A stretch of DNA of 64,000 bases from Microbacterium sp. RU33B (GCF_900155915.1 NZ_FTPO01000001.1:682001-746000), one strand, 5' to 3'; shown: positions 1-9,082, counted from the stretch's first letter. Numbers and translations: made by a program. The notes: a model not told the origin generated them from the sequence alone.

Positions 1-485
1 ACGGCGTACACGGGCGGGCAGCGCTCCATCGAGCCGATGGTCTTGTCGAAGTAGCCGCGGCCCCATCCCAGCCGCATCCCGATCGAATCGACGGCTGCCG
101 CGGGGATGATCATGAGGTCGACGTCGCCTACGGCGATGGGGCCCAGGAGCTCTCCGACGGGCTCCGGCATCCCGAGCAGGCCCTCCGTGATCTCGCCCTC
201 CAGCGACGCGGGAGACCAGTCCAGCAGGCCGTCCGCGCGCGTGATGGGCAGGAGGACGCGGATGCCGCGCGCCACGGCCGCCCGGACGAATCCTCGAGTG
301 CCGGGCTCGGTGGTCGTGGACAGGAAGCACGACACGGAGCGCGCCCCGAGTCGGTCGACCAGGGCGTCGAGCTGCTGCTGGACCCCGAGCGCCGCGGCAT
401 CCCGCGCACTGTCGGAGAGGAGCTGACGGCGCTCGCGCAGATCCGCGCGCAGTGCGCGCTTGGCGCTGGCGATCGCGTCGGGCAT
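1..485 (-). CDS. 5-formyltetrahydrofolate cyclo-ligase, 3' end cut by window edge
   Basis: The family converts 5-formyltetrahydrofolate to 5,10-methenyltetrahydrofolate using ATP, in cytoplasmic one-carbon metabolism. The readable 161 codons start MPDAIASAKRAL and reach GMRLGWGRGYFDKTI at residues 136-150, the glycine- and arginine-rich substrate/ATP loop typical of the family; full-length members are about 190-200 residues, so only the tail is missing. The ATG at 485 is preferred because TAGAAT lies 7 nt upstream, a leaderless-type promoter. The gene is divergent from galU across a 71-bp gap, so the two share an intergenic region but not an operon. Confidence 0.9.
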   Translation of the reverse strand, partial: MPDAIASAKRALRADLRERRQLLSDSARDAAALGVQQQLDALVDRLGARSVSCFLSTTTEPGTRGFVRAAVARGIRVLLPITRADGLLDWSPASLEGEITEGLLGMPEPVGELLGPIAVGDVDLMIIPAAAVDSIGMRLGWGRGYFDKTIGSMERCPPVYA

Positions 486-492
486 GCCCTTG

Positions 493-498
493 ATTCTA
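493..498 (-). promoter_or_regulatory. Putative leaderless -10 of the cyclo-ligase gene
   Basis: TAGAAT on the minus strand, 7 nt before the ATG at 485. Confidence 0.6.
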
Positions 499-544
499 GG
501 CGCCGCCGTCGGGCGCCGTTTCCGCAGCCGGGACAGCGACTGGA

Positions 545-550
545 TAGACT
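545..550 (+). promoter_or_regulatory. Putative leaderless -10 of galU
   Basis: TAGACT, 6 nt before the galU ATG. No Shine-Dalgarno sequence is visible between it and the start. Confidence 0.65.
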
Positions 551-556
551 CGCCCC

Positions 557-1444
557 ATGCCCACCAAGCGCTTCAAGGCCGTCATCCCCGCCGCCGGACT
601 CGGTACCCGATTCCTGCCCGCGACGAAGGCCATGCCGAAGGAGATGCTCCCGGTCGTCGACAAGCCGGCGATCCAGTACGTCGTCGAAGAAGCGGCCAAC
701 GCCGGCATCGACGACATCCTGGTCATCATCGGGCGCAACAAGAACGCGATCTCGAACCACTTCGACTCCGTGCCCGAGCTCGAGGTCAAACTCCGCGAGA
801 AGGGCGACGACGCCCGCCTGCTGCGCGTGCTCGAATCGAGCGACCTCGCCGACATCCACTTCGTGCGTCAGGGCGAGCCCAAGGGCCTCGGCCACGCTGT
901 GCTGCGGGCCCGCGCGCACGTGGGCGACTCGCCGTTCGCGGTGCTCCTCGGAGACGACCTGATCGACGAGCGCGATGAGCTGCTGACCACGATGATGGCC
1001 GAGCACGAGCGCACGGGAGCGGCGATCATCGCCCTCATGGAGGTCGACCCCGACCACATCCACATGTACGGAGCAGCCGCCGTCGAGGAGACCGGAACCG
1101 ACGACGTCGTGCGCGTCACCGGGCTCGTCGAGAAGCCCGCCAAGGAAGACGCACCGTCCAACCTCGCCATCATCGGGCGCTACGTCCTCGGGCCCGAGAT
1201 CTTCGATGTGCTCGAGCACACCGAGCCCGGCAAGGGCGGCGAGATCCAGCTCACCGACGCCCTGCAGGTGCTGGCGGCCGATCCCGAAGGCCCCGGCGTG
1301 TACGGAGTCGTCTTCCGGGGTCGTCGCTACGACACCGGCGATAGAGTGGATTACATCAAGGCCATCGTGCAGCTCGCGTCGGACCGCGACGACCTCGGTC
1401 CGGAGCTGCGCCCCTGGTTCAAGGAGTTCGCGGCGACCCTCTAG
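557..1444 (+). CDS. galU: UTP-glucose-1-phosphate uridylyltransferase
   Basis: Makes UDP-glucose from UTP and glucose-1-phosphate, feeding cell-wall and glycolipid sugars. The protein is 295 residues, normal for GalU. The nucleotide-binding signature GLGTRFLPATKAMPKEMLP occupies residues 14-32, followed by VDKPAIQYVVEEA. Further on are LLGDDLID (metal-binding Asp) and the C-terminal GRRYDTGDRVDYIKA. The start is fixed by the -10 at 545-550. A GNAT acetyltransferase begins 15 nt after the stop and is probably co-transcribed. Confidence 0.96.
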   Translation: MPTKRFKAVIPAAGLGTRFLPATKAMPKEMLPVVDKPAIQYVVEEAANAGIDDILVIIGRNKNAISNHFDSVPELEVKLREKGDDARLLRVLESSDLADIHFVRQGEPKGLGHAVLRARAHVGDSPFAVLLGDDLIDERDELLTTMMAEHERTGAAIIALMEVDPDHIHMYGAAAVEETGTDDVVRVTGLVEKPAKEDAPSNLAIIGRYVLGPEIFDVLEHTEPGKGGEIQLTDALQVLAADPEGPGVYGVVFRGRRYDTGDRVDYIKAIVQLASDRDDLGPELRPWFKEFAATL

Positions 1445-1459
1445 GACGAAAGGGGTGGG

Positions 1460-2089
1460 ATGGACCCGATCGCACCTCGCCGGCACGGTCCCGTGTCGAT
1501 CCGGCTCGTCAAGCCCCGCGACGCGCGCGTTCTGCAGCAGGAGCTGCTGAGCAACCGCGCGTGGCTGCGTCCGTGGGAGGCCACGAGCCCCGACGGCCCG
1601 GTGTCGTTCGACATGCGACTCGGCATCCGACGCCTCCTGCAGCAGTATCGCGACGGCGGCGGCATCCCCTTCGTCATGGAGTACGACGGCGAGGTGACGG
1701 GGCAGCTCAACGTGTGGGGCGTCGCACGCGGTTCGCTCGCCTCGGCGACCATCGGCTACTGGGTGAGTCAGCGGTACGCGGGGCGCGACATCACCCCCAC
1801 CGCGGTCGCGATGGCCACCGACATCTGCTTCACCGAGCTGCGGCTGCACCGGATGGAGATCTGCATCCGTCCCGAGAACCTCGCGAGTCTGCGCATCGTG
1901 GAGAAGCTCGGATTCCGCTACGAGGGCCTGCGTCGGCGGTACATCCACATCGACGGCGACTGGCGCGATCACTACGCCTTCGCTCTCGTGCGCGAAGAGG
2001 TGCCCGAGGGCGTGCTCCAGCGCTGGGTGCAGGGTCGAGCGCCGCAGGATGCCGCGAGCATCCCGCCCGCCGACCGCTCCCACGCCTGA
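1460..2089 (+). CDS. GNAT family N-acetyltransferase (RimJ/RimL-like)
   Basis: A 209-residue acetyl-CoA-dependent acetyltransferase of the RimJ/RimL type, which modify alpha-amino groups of proteins or small amines; the substrate here is unknown. Visible family features are the N-terminal IRLVKPRDARVL, the beta-strand IGYWVSQRYAGRD before the acetyl-CoA pyrophosphate loop, and C-terminal SLRIVEKLGFRYEG with the Y-E-G strand. AAAGGGG sits about 4 nt before the ATG, and the gene follows galU by 15 nt, so it is probably translated from the galU message. Confidence 0.88.
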   Translation: MDPIAPRRHGPVSIRLVKPRDARVLQQELLSNRAWLRPWEATSPDGPVSFDMRLGIRRLLQQYRDGGGIPFVMEYDGEVTGQLNVWGVARGSLASATIGYWVSQRYAGRDITPTAVAMATDICFTELRLHRMEICIRPENLASLRIVEKLGFRYEGLRRRYIHIDGDWRDHYAFALVREEVPEGVLQRWVQGRAPQDAASIPPADRSHA

Positions 2090-2223
2090 TCGGGGTGGCG
2101 CTGGCCCACGCTGCTGGTCCGCGAGGGCGCCGCGACGGATGTCGGAGGCCGGGCTTAACCTTCGAGTAAATGTCGAGAGTGCGACACGCGCACGGATGGG
2201 GCGGCGTGTGCTCCGCCGTCGCC

Positions 2224-2229
2224 TACCGT
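2224..2229 (+). promoter_or_regulatory. Putative leaderless -10 of the repeat-containing membrane protein
   Basis: TACCGT, 7 nt before the ATG at 2237. Confidence 0.5.
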
Positions 2230-2236
2230 TTACGAC

Positions 2237-3238
2237 ATGGGTGGGCAGGTGCTGGGTGGCGGGGTGATCGTCCTCGTCTGCGTACTCCTCTGGCTGGTCT
2301 ATCTGCTTCCGTCGTGGGCGAGCCGTCATCGCTACGACGCGTCGGAGCGCAATGCCGTGCGGCTCAACCAGGCCCTGCGCATCCTCGCCGAGACGAGTGA
2401 GACACCCGAGGAGCTGCGCATCGAGCTGAACACGCGCACCGCGTACACGCAGCAGAAGCTCGCCCGCCGCGCCCAGGCCGAGCGCGACGAGATCGAACGC
2501 CGCGCCCAGGCGGAGCGCGACGACATCGCCCGTCGCTCGCTCGCCGAGCGCGAAGAGCTCGCACGGCGTGCTCAGAACGCCCACGAAGAGCTCGAGCTCC
2601 GCGCAGCACGCGAGCGTGAAGCCGCCCGGATCGAAGATGCCCGGCGCGAGCTCGCCTCGGCCCGTGCCCTTCCCGCCGCCCGTCGCGCGCGTGCGCGGCG
2701 TCGTGCTCGCCTGCTCACGACCTCGCTGGCCCTCGCCTCCCTCGTCGTGATCGGCGTCGGCATCGCGATCGTCGCGCAGTCGGGAGCGCAGGCCGTGCTG
2801 TGGGTGGGCGCCGGACTCGCCGCGGTGAGCGGTCTCCTGCTGCACCGCATGTCCCGAGTGGGACGTCCCGTCGCCGTTCAGGACGCCCGCACCGCGGTCG
2901 CTGTGCACGCCGAAGCGCCCCTGCAGGACGTCGCCCTTCCGTCGGATCGCCGCGACTGGCAGCCCCGATCGCTTCCCCGACCGCTCACGGCGTCGGCCGG
3001 TTCGCGCGCCGCAGCGGTGCTCGACGCCGCAGAAGCTCGTGACGCGCTGCGGCAGGCCGCCCGCGAGGAGGCTCTGCGCGAGCGCGTGGAGGCCCAGCGT
3101 CCGCCCTCCATCGTCGCCGCTCGCCGTGCCCGCGACGAGGCGGCAGCCGCCGAGTTCGCCCGCCGCGGACCCGTCGACGACGACGCGATCGAGGCGCATG
3201 TGCGCCAGCTGCTCGAACGGCGCGCCTCCGGCCAGTAG
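2237..3238 (+). CDS. Uncharacterised membrane protein with 11-residue coiled-coil repeats
   Basis: Function unknown; 333 residues. Residues 6-25 form an N-terminal transmembrane helix. Residues 77-131 contain five consecutive 11-residue units (RRAQAERDEIE, RRAQAERDDIA and diverged copies) rich in Arg, Glu and Ala, predicting a hendecad coiled coil. Two more hydrophobic helices follow near residues 155-195, and the C-terminal third is Arg/Ala/Glu-rich and probably cytoplasmic. Similar Microbacteriaceae proteins carry labels such as large exoprotein, which I do not consider informative. No catalytic motif is visible. Confidence 0.75.
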   Translation: MGGQVLGGGVIVLVCVLLWLVYLLPSWASRHRYDASERNAVRLNQALRILAETSETPEELRIELNTRTAYTQQKLARRAQAERDEIERRAQAERDDIARRSLAEREELARRAQNAHEELELRAAREREAARIEDARRELASARALPAARRARARRRARLLTTSLALASLVVIGVGIAIVAQSGAQAVLWVGAGLAAVSGLLLHRMSRVGRPVAVQDARTAVAVHAEAPLQDVALPSDRRDWQPRSLPRPLTASAGSRAAAVLDAAEARDALRQAAREEALRERVEAQRPPSIVAARRARDEAAAAEFARRGPVDDDAIEAHVRQLLERRASGQ

Positions 3239-3268
3239 CCGCACTCCGGCCTCGGCGCGACGCGCAGG

Positions 3269-4459
3269 TCAGGCCCGGTGCACGGGGTGTCCGCCGCCGA
3301 TCACGACCTCGCGCGGGGGAGTCCGCACGAGGGCATCCATCGCGTTCTCCGCGTCGATCAGCACGATGTCGGCCCGCTCGCCGGCGGCCAGGCCTGCTGT
3401 CTCCGCACCGACGAACGGCGAGGCGGCCGCGCCCGCCAGCGCGACGACCCGGCGGAGGTCCTCGTCACGGACGAGGCCCGCGGAGCGCGCATACTGCCAG
3501 GCGATCCCGAGGAGGTCTCCGGTGCCGTAGGGGCTCCACAGATCCCGGATGCCGTCAGTGCCGAACGCGAACCGCACACCGGCCGCATCGAACTCGTGCA
3601 GCGGCAGCTGGGGCAGCCGCAGCGGCGCCACGGTCGTCATGCTCACGTCGAGCCCGGCCATCCGCTGCAGCAGATCCCGGCGGCGCGCGGCATCCGTCTG
3701 CGCGATCGCGAAGCCGTGCGCGATGGTGACCCGGCCCTGCAGGCCCAGGGATTCGGTGCGATCGAGGATGAGGTCGAACTGGAAAGTCCCGAGCTCGCCG
3801 CCGTCGTGCAGGTGGATGTCGATGCCGGTGCCGTGATCGGCGGCGATGGCCATGATCGCATCGAGCTGTCCGACCGGATCGCGGTCGATCCCGGCCGGGT
3901 CGAGTCCTCCGATGTGCTCGACACCCGCTGCCGCCGCCTCCGCGAGCAGCTCGATCGTCCCCGGCCGGCGCAGGACGCCGTCCTGAGGGAACGCGACGAT
4001 CTCGCTGGTGAGGGCATCCCCGTAGTCGGCGAGCGCTTCGCGCACGACGTCGATGCCGCGCAGGCCGATGCCGAGGTCGACGTCGACGTGGGTGCGCAGG
4101 CCCGTGGTGCCGTGCCGCACGAGTTCGGCCAGCACCCGGCGGGTGACCTCGACGCCCGGGATGCCGAGCTCGTCGCGGCGCGCCCGCTCGTGCCGGATCC
4201 GCCCGTCGGTACCGCCCTCGCCGCCGTAGGACTGCCACGGAAGGCCCCACCACGACTTGTCGACGTGCGCGTGGGCGTTGACCAGTCCGGGGAGGGCGAG
4301 GAGCCCGCGTCCGTCGATCTCGGTCGCCCCGACCGGCGCGTCGGATGCGGGTTCGATCGACCCGATCAGGCCGTCATCGTGGATCAGGACGTCGTGCAGG
4401 CCGGGGGTGTCATCGAGCCGGATGCCGCGCAGCGCGGTGATGCGGGGAGGGAGGAGCAT
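3269..4459 (-). CDS. Amidohydrolase family protein (cytosine deaminase-like)
   Basis: Metal-dependent hydrolase of the amidohydrolase superfamily, 396 residues. Metal ligands are visible as NAHAHVDKSWW (HxH of strand 1), the second pair HLHDGG, then IAHGF, and the catalytic Asp in FAFGTDGIRDLW. The DKSWW and HLHDGG arrangement resembles cytosine deaminase and related N-heterocycle deaminases; the exact substrate is not readable. The frame stays open to 4525, but the ATG at 4459 is preferred: upstream codons run to the tRNA boundary, and a CAGGAT hexamer lies 6 nt before this ATG. The gene is convergent with its left neighbour. Confidence 0.82.
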   Translation of the reverse strand: MLLPPRITALRGIRLDDTPGLHDVLIHDDGLIGSIEPASDAPVGATEIDGRGLLALPGLVNAHAHVDKSWWGLPWQSYGGEGGTDGRIRHERARRDELGIPGVEVTRRVLAELVRHGTTGLRTHVDVDLGIGLRGIDVVREALADYGDALTSEIVAFPQDGVLRRPGTIELLAEAAAAGVEHIGGLDPAGIDRDPVGQLDAIMAIAADHGTGIDIHLHDGGELGTFQFDLILDRTESLGLQGRVTIAHGFAIAQTDAARRRDLLQRMAGLDVSMTTVAPLRLPQLPLHEFDAAGVRFAFGTDGIRDLWSPYGTGDLLGIAWQYARSAGLVRDEDLRRVVALAGAAASPFVGAETAGLAAGERADIVLIDAENAMDALVRTPPREVVIGGGHPVHRA

Positions 4460-4525
4460 GCCTCCATCCTGCCCTCCGTCGATTCGAACCGGCTCCGCGA
4501 CCGTGATAACCTGAACGAGGTTCAC

Positions 4526-4598
4526 GGGCCTATGGCGCAGTTGGTAGCGCGCCTCGTTCGCATCGAGGAGGTCAGGGGTTCAAATCCCCTTAGGTCCA
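4526..4598 (+). tRNA. tRNA-Ala (anticodon CGC)
   Basis: A 73-nt cloverleaf can be folded: acceptor GGGCCTA/TAGGTCC with one G-T pair, D stem GCGC/GCGC, anticodon stem CCTCG/CGAGG with loop TTCGCAT (anticodon CGC, reading GCG), T stem AGGGG/CCCCT with loop TTCAAAT, discriminator A. The CCA end is not encoded. A strong terminator follows 10 nt later. Confidence 0.96.
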
Positions 4599-4607
4599 CC
4601 GGAATCC

Positions 4608-4637
4608 AGAAAGCCCCCGCTTCGGCGGGGGTTTTCT
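4608..4637 (+). terminator. Rho-independent terminator after tRNA-Ala
   Basis: GC stem CCCCCGC/GCGGGGG closed by a TTCG tetraloop at 4614-4631. The stem is extended by an A-rich left flank pairing with the right-hand TTTTCT run. Confidence 0.92.
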
Positions 4638-4700
4638 GCGTCACCGGACGTGCCCGGGCTGCGACGTCTCCGTGGCCTCTCCGCACCTCGGCGAAGGCAT

Positions 4701-4718
4701 GTCGAGGATGTAGGAGAC
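4701..4718 (+). repeat. Left copy of an imperfect inverted repeat around the DUF559 pseudogene
   Basis: GTCGAGGATGTAGGAGAC. Its partner at 5822-5840 reads, on the other strand, GTCGACAATGTAGGAAGAC: GTCGA, ATGTAGGA and GAC are shared in the same order, with two substitutions and one extra base. Confidence 0.6.
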
Positions 4719-4923
4719 AGCCGCTGTTGCGCCGCCGACGGCCCCCGTCGTCGTGTTTCTCCTACGATCTCCCACCACCACGCCGCCGAGATCGCCGGTC
4801 TTCGGCGGCACGGATCGGTCCGAGCTGCCCGAGGCCTCCTCCACAGCCACCGCCCCGTCGGGATGTTCCCCGGATCTGCCGACCCGGCCGGGAGGTCCGG
4901 CCGGAGGGCTCGGACACTTCAGC

Positions 4924-5794
4924 ATGACCTCGTTCCGAACGACGCCGGCCCTGCATCGTCGCGTCGACCTCTTGGCCGCTGGCTGGACAGACCGCCGCAT
5001 TCGAGCGGCCGTCGATTCGGGTGCCCTGATGCGGTTGCGGGGTGGCGTCTTCGCGCCGGCCGACACGGCAGAGGGTTGCCTGGCCGCGGGGCGCGTCGGC
5101 GGTCGGCTGACGTGCCTGTCGGAGCTTGCCCGGCTCGGAGTATTCGTGCTGGAGGAAGGTCCGCTCCACGTGCACGTCCCGGCGAATGCGCCGCGCCACC
5201 GGCGGATCGGACGTCCTGTCACGCTCCATTGGCGCGAGCTGTCCCGGAGCCCACATCCTCGATCGCTCTCGGTAGAGCCCTTCGACGCGCTCGTGCAGGC
5301 CGTGCGCTGTCAGACGCCGCGCGCATCCGTGGCCACGATCGACTCGGCACTTCGTCTCGGCGTACTGCACAGCGACGACCTCGACGCTCTGTTCGCTGCA
5401 CTGCCCCGCCGGTACCGGATGCTGCGGAAGCTCATCGATCCGCGAGCCGAATCCGGCCCGGAGTCGCTGCTCCGGCTGATATTGATGTCGCTCGGATGCC
5501 GCTTCGAGGATCCAGGTATCGGTGCCAGGCGTCGGCCGTGTCGACTTCGTGGTCGATGGCTGGCTCGTGATCGAGTGCGACAGCCGGGCGCACCACTCCA
5601 CATGGGAGGCACAGCGGGAGGACAGACGTCGCGACCGGGCGCTCGCCGAACGGGGCTACGCCGTACTGCGCGTGATCGGCGAAGACGTCATGTGGAATCC
5701 GTCTGCCGTTCTCGCGGCCGTAGGAGGACTCCTCAGCGGCCACCGTGGTGGCCGCCGACTCGTGTCGAGAACCGTAGGAGTTTCCGTGGTCTGA
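4924..5794 (+). pseudogene. AbiEi-antitoxin-like/DUF559 endonuclease-fold protein, broken by a 1-nt frameshift
   Basis: The first frame from the ATG at 4924 gives a winged-helix-like N-terminus (RRVDLLAAGWTDRRI, then LMRLRGGVFAPAD) as in AbiEi-type antitoxin domains. It continues to GPESLLRLILMSLGCRFED. The DUF559 domain (Vsr-like nuclease fold: VDFVVDGWLVIECDS, then RDRALAERGYAVLRV) continues only in the next frame, from Gln at 5513 to the TGA at 5792-5794. One extra base within 5509-5513 (GATCC) explains the break; removing it gives about 289 residues, a normal length. Function of such orphan proteins is not established. An earlier ATG at 4753 is possible but less likely. Confidence 0.8.
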
Positions 5795-5821
5795 GCGAGC
5801 TCAGGATGCCGCGCCCGGCGA

Positions 5822-5840
5822 GTCTTCCTACATTGTCGAC
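5822..5840 (-). repeat. Right copy of the imperfect inverted repeat around the DUF559 pseudogene
   Basis: Inverted partner of 4701-4718; the two copies bound a unit of about 1,140 bp holding only the broken DUF559 gene. Confidence 0.6.
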
Positions 5841-5895
5841 GAGCCCGCTGAACGCCGGTGAGGCCGAATGCCGGTCAGCAGGCCGGTCAGGCCGG

Positions 5896-7212
5896 TCAGG
5901 CGGTCGCGGAGGCTGCGGCGCGCGCGGCGGCGGGAAGCGCGTCGAGGATGCGGGAGATCGCCGCGTCGTCGTGGGATGAGGAGACGAACCAGGCCTCGAA
6001 CACCGACGGCGGCAGCGAGACACCCGCCTCGAGCATCGCGCGGAAGAAGGGCGGGTACCGGAACGCGTCCTGCGCCTTGACCTCGTCGTAGTCGCGGGGC
6101 GCGGTGCCGGCGAAGACGATCGAGAACAGGTTGCCGGCGCGCTGGACGACGTGCGTCACGCCTTCCGCGGCGAGGGCGGACGACGCGGCGTCCGCGATCG
6201 TGTCGGCGCCCGCGTCGATGCGGGCGTACGCCTCCGCGTCGAGGTGCTGCAGGGTCGCCAGGCCCGCGGCGACGGCGAGCGGATTGCCGCTCAGCGTGCC
6301 CGCCTGGTACACCGGGCCGAGGGGCGCGAGGAGGTCCATGATCTCGGAGCGTCCGCCGAGAGCGGCCAGCGGCAGCCCCCCGCCGACGACTTTGCCGAAC
6401 GTCAGGAGATCGGCCTCGAACGGCACGGGGTCGATGCCCCACCAGCCCGCGGATCCGACGCGGAAGCCCGTGAGCACTTCGTCGACGATGAGCAGGGCGC
6501 CGTGCGCGTGCGCGATGTCGGCGAGCGCGGAGTTGAAGCCCGGCGCGGGCGGCACGACGCCCATGTTGGCCGCGGAGGCCTCGACGATGACCGCGGCGAT
6601 CTCGTCGCCGCGGGCCGCGAAGACCTCGCGGATCGCATCGAGGTCGTTGTACGGCAGCACGAGGGTCTGTGCGGCGATCGCGGCGGGGACGCCGGCCGAC
6701 CCCGGCAGGGCGAGGGTCGCGACGCCCGACCCCGCTTCGGCGAGCAGGCCGTCGGAGTGGCCGTGATAGTGGCCGGCGAACTTCACGACGAGGTCGCGTC
6801 CGGTCGCGCCGCGCGCCAGGCGGATCGCCGTCATGGTCGCCTCGGTGCCCGTCGAGACCAGCCGCAGCTTCTCGATCGGTCCGTCGACGCCGTCGCGGAC
6901 GACGCGGTCGCGGATGAGCTCGGCGAGCTGGGTCTCACCCGGCGTCGAGGCCCCGAACCCGAGGCCGCGCGTCGCGGCATCCTGCACCACCTGGACGACG
7001 GCGGGATGCGCGTGCCCGAGGATGGCCGGACCCCACGACCCGACGAGGTCGACGTACTCACGTCCCTCGACGTCGGTCACGTACGGTCCCGCCGCCGACA
7101 CGAAGAAGCGCGGCGTGGTCTGCACCGAGCCGAACGCGCGCACGGGCGAACTCACGCCGCCCGGCATGGCCGCACGCGCGCGGGCGAACTCCTCGGCATT
7201 CGTGGGGGTCAT
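5896..7212 (-). CDS. hemL: Glutamate-1-semialdehyde 2,1-aminomutase
   Basis: PLP enzyme that moves the amino group of glutamate-1-semialdehyde to give 5-aminolevulinate, the last step of the C5 route begun by HemA. It has 438 residues, normal length. The PLP lysine is K274 in [11 protein letters not shown], and the pyridine-N Asp is D244 in [19 protein letters not shown] (120-127) binds phosphate, and AGHYHGHSD (146-154) is family-typical. Its ATG overlaps the hemB stop (ATGA), so translation is coupled, and it is the last gene of the minus-strand heme operon. Confidence 0.97.
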   Translation of the reverse strand: MTPTNAEEFARARAAMPGGVSSPVRAFGSVQTTPRFFVSAAGPYVTDVEGREYVDLVGSWGPAILGHAHPAVVQVVQDAATRGLGFGASTPGETQLAELIRDRVVRDGVDGPIEKLRLVSTGTEATMTAIRLARGATGRDLVVKFAGHYHGHSDGLLAEAGSGVATLALPGSAGVPAAIAAQTLVLPYNDLDAIREVFAARGDEIAAVIVEASAANMGVVPPAPGFNSALADIAHAHGALLIVDEVLTGFRVGSAGWWGIDPVPFEADLLTFGKVVGGGLPLAALGGRSEIMDLLAPLGPVYQAGTLSGNPLAVAAGLATLQHLDAEAYARIDAGADTIADAASSALAAEGVTHVVQRAGNLFSIVFAGTAPRDYDEVKAQDAFRYPPFFRAMLEAGVSLPPSVFEAWFVSSSHDDAAISRILDALPAAARAAASATA

Positions 7213-8174
7213 CGCAGCCATCCCGCCAGCTCGGTCGCCCAGTAGGTCAGCACGGCATCCGCTCCCGCCCGCCGGATGCTCAGCACCGACTCCTCCACGG
7301 CCCGGCGCCGGTCGATCCATCCGTGGGCGGCGGCCGCCTCGATCATCGCGTACTCGCCCGACACCTGGTACGCCCAGACGGGGACGGGCGAGGCCGCCGC
7401 GGCATCCGCCAGCACGTCGAGGTACGACATCGCCGGCTTCACCATGACGATGTCGGCTCCCTCGGCGACATCGAGATCGATCTCGCGGAGACCCTCGCGG
7501 CGATTGGCGGGGTCGAGCTGGTACGTGCGGCGGTCGCCGACGAGCGACGACTGCACGGCTTCGCGGAACGGGCCGTAGAAGGCCGAAGCGTACTTCGCCG
7601 CGTAACCCAGGATCGGGTTGCCGGCGAAGCCGTCGGTGTCGAGCGCGTCGCGGACCGCCGCCACCTGGCCGTCCATCATGCCGGAGAGCCCGAGCAGCGC
7701 CGAGCCCGCCGACGCCTGAGCCAGCGCCATGTCGCGGTACCGCTCGAGCGTCGCGTCGTTGTCGACGCGCCCCTCCGCGTCGAGCACGCCGCAGTGCCCG
7801 TGATCGGTGAACTCGTCGAGGCACAGGTCGGTCTGCACGACGAGCGCACCGCCCACCTCCTCCACGGCGGCACGCGTCGCGACGTTCAGGATGCCGTCGG
7901 GGTCGGTCGCGCCCGAGCCGATGGCGTCTTTGTGCTCGGGCACGCCGAACAGCATGACGCCGCCGACCCCCGCCTCGGCGGCGGCGACGAGCGCGGCGCG
8001 CAGCGAATCGAGCGAGTGCTGCACGACTCCGGGCATCGACGAGATCGGCACGGGCGCCCCGGCGCCCTCGCGCACGAACATCGGCAGCACGAGGTCGGCA
8101 GGGTGCAGCAGGGTCTCGCTCACGAGGCGGCGCATCGCGGGCGTCGCGCGCAGGCGACGAGGACGCAGGGTCAT
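7209..8174 (-). CDS. hemB: Delta-aminolevulinic acid dehydratase (porphobilinogen synthase)
   Basis: Condenses two 5-aminolevulinate molecules to porphobilinogen. It has 321 residues. Schiff-base lysines are visible in [13 protein letters not shown] and [12 protein letters not shown]. The metal region reads [15 protein letters not shown], a Cys/His/Asp mixture whose metal preference I cannot settle by eye. Both ends overlap neighbours by 4 nt: its start lies in the hemC stop and its stop in the hemL start. Confidence 0.97.
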   Translation of the reverse strand: MTLRPRRLRATPAMRRLVSETLLHPADLVLPMFVREGAGAPVPISSMPGVVQHSLDSLRAALVAAAEAGVGGVMLFGVPEHKDAIGSGATDPDGILNVATRAAVEEVGGALVVQTDLCLDEFTDHGHCGVLDAEGRVDNDATLERYRDMALAQASAGSALLGLSGMMDGQVAAVRDALDTDGFAGNPILGYAAKYASAFYGPFREAVQSSLVGDRRTYQLDPANRREGLREIDLDVAEGADIVMVKPAMSYLDVLADAAAASPVPVWAYQVSGEYAMIEAAAAHGWIDRRRAVEESVLSIRRAGADAVLTYWATELAGWLR

Positions 8175-9082
8175 GGACGGTCTCCCATCAGGTCGGCGGC
8201 TCCGGCGGCGAGCAGCTCGGACGCGGCGCGCTCGGCGATCTCCCGCGGAGCGTCGCGGTCGGGCCAGTAGGCGCCGTGCGCGGCCGTCAGCCGCTGCGTG
8301 CCGTCGGCGCTGTAGACGCGGGCGGAGAGCAGGATGAGCTCGGCGTCGATGAGCGCGTGCGCGCCCACGGGGGCGGAGCAGCCCGCCTCGAGGAGCGCGA
8401 GCACGTGGCGCTCGGCGTCCGCCGTGGCTCTGCTCGACGGGTGATCGAGCGCCTTCACACGGGGCTCCTCCCCGCGGCGCACCTCGATCGCGAGCGCACC
8501 CTGACCGGGCGCGGTGGGCCAGCGGACGAGGTCGAGGAACTCGGTGACGGCGTCGAGCCGGTGGAGGCGGGTGAGCCCGGCGGCGGCGAGGACGACGGCA
8601 TCCAGCTCGCCGTTCGCCACGAAGCCCAGGCGGGTGTCGACGTTGCCGCGGATGTCGACGACGTCGAGATCGGGTCGTCGCGCCTTCAGCTGGGCGACGC
8701 GTCGCGGCGAGCCCGTGCCCACGCGGGCGCCTTCGGGCAGGGTCTCTAGGGTGAGGCCGTCGCGGGCGACGAGCGCGTCTCGAGCGTCTTCGCGCTTCGG
8801 AACCGCGCCCACGACGAGGTCGGGGTGCGGGGCCGTCGGCAGGTCCTTGAACGAGTGCACGATGACGTCGCACTCGCCCGCGAGCAGCGCGTCGCGGAGG
8901 GCCCCCGTGAACAGGCCCGTGCCTCCTGCGCGCGACAGGGGTTCGCGGCTGCGGTCGCCGTCGGTCGTGATCGTGACGAGCTCGGTCTCGGCGCCCGTCT
9001 TCGCGCGCAGGGCGTCGGCGACCGTGCCCGTCTGCGTCAGGGCGAGGGCGCTGCCGCGCGTGCCGATGCGCAGTGCCGTCAC
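8171..9082 (-). CDS. hemC: Porphobilinogen deaminase (hydroxymethylbilane synthase)
   Basis: Polymerises four porphobilinogens into hydroxymethylbilane. It has 303 residues. The catalytic Asp is D80 in HSFKDLPT, and the dipyrromethane-cofactor cysteine is C235 in [13 protein letters not shown]. The N-terminal [14 protein letters not shown] is typical. The start is GTG at 9082, overlapping the hemQ stop (GTGA). hemD, usually found just downstream, is absent; hemB follows directly. Confidence 0.97.
   Translation of the reverse strand: MTALRIGTRGSALALTQTGTVADALRAKTGAETELVTITTDGDRSREPLSRAGGTGLFTGALRDALLAGECDVIVHSFKDLPTAPHPDLVVGAVPKREDARDALVARDGLTLETLPEGARVGTGSPRRVAQLKARRPDLDVVDIRGNVDTRLGFVANGELDAVVLAAAGLTRLHRLDAVTEFLDLVRWPTAPGQGALAIEVRRGEEPRVKALDHPSSRATADAERHVLALLEAGCSAPVGAHALIDAELILLSARVYSADGTQRLTAAHGAYWPDRDAPREIAERAASELLAAGAADLMGDRP

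Larger units (their letters stand above)
4599..4923. other. 325-bp stretch without a certain gene, between tRNA-Ala and the DUF559 pseudogene
   Basis: Holds the tRNA terminator, the left inverted repeat at 4701-4718 and a second copy of the GTAGGA core (as TCCTAC at 4760-4765). An open frame enters from an ATG at 4753, but its first 57 residues are low-complexity Pro/Ser/Thr/Gly and do not resemble the family, so I treat it as probably non-coding. Confidence 0.5.

Noticed and set aside
4460..4525. Extended amidohydrolase start at 4525
   Set aside because: Would reach the first base of the tRNA region and adds 22 residues not typical of the family; the ATG at 4459 has a better context.
4526..4923. 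Possible integration site of a larger element at tRNA-Ala
   Set aside because: No integrase and no second copy of the tRNA 3' end was seen; only the small inverted-repeat unit remains as a candidate.
4753..4923. N-terminal extension of the DUF559 gene from an earlier ATG
   Set aside because: Low-complexity Pro/Ser/Gly/Thr residues unlike an antitoxin winged helix; it would also cover one of the GTAGGA copies.
5866..5910. GGTCAGGCC-type short repeats near the hemL 3' end
   Set aside because: Partly coding and very short; no flanking structure or further copies.
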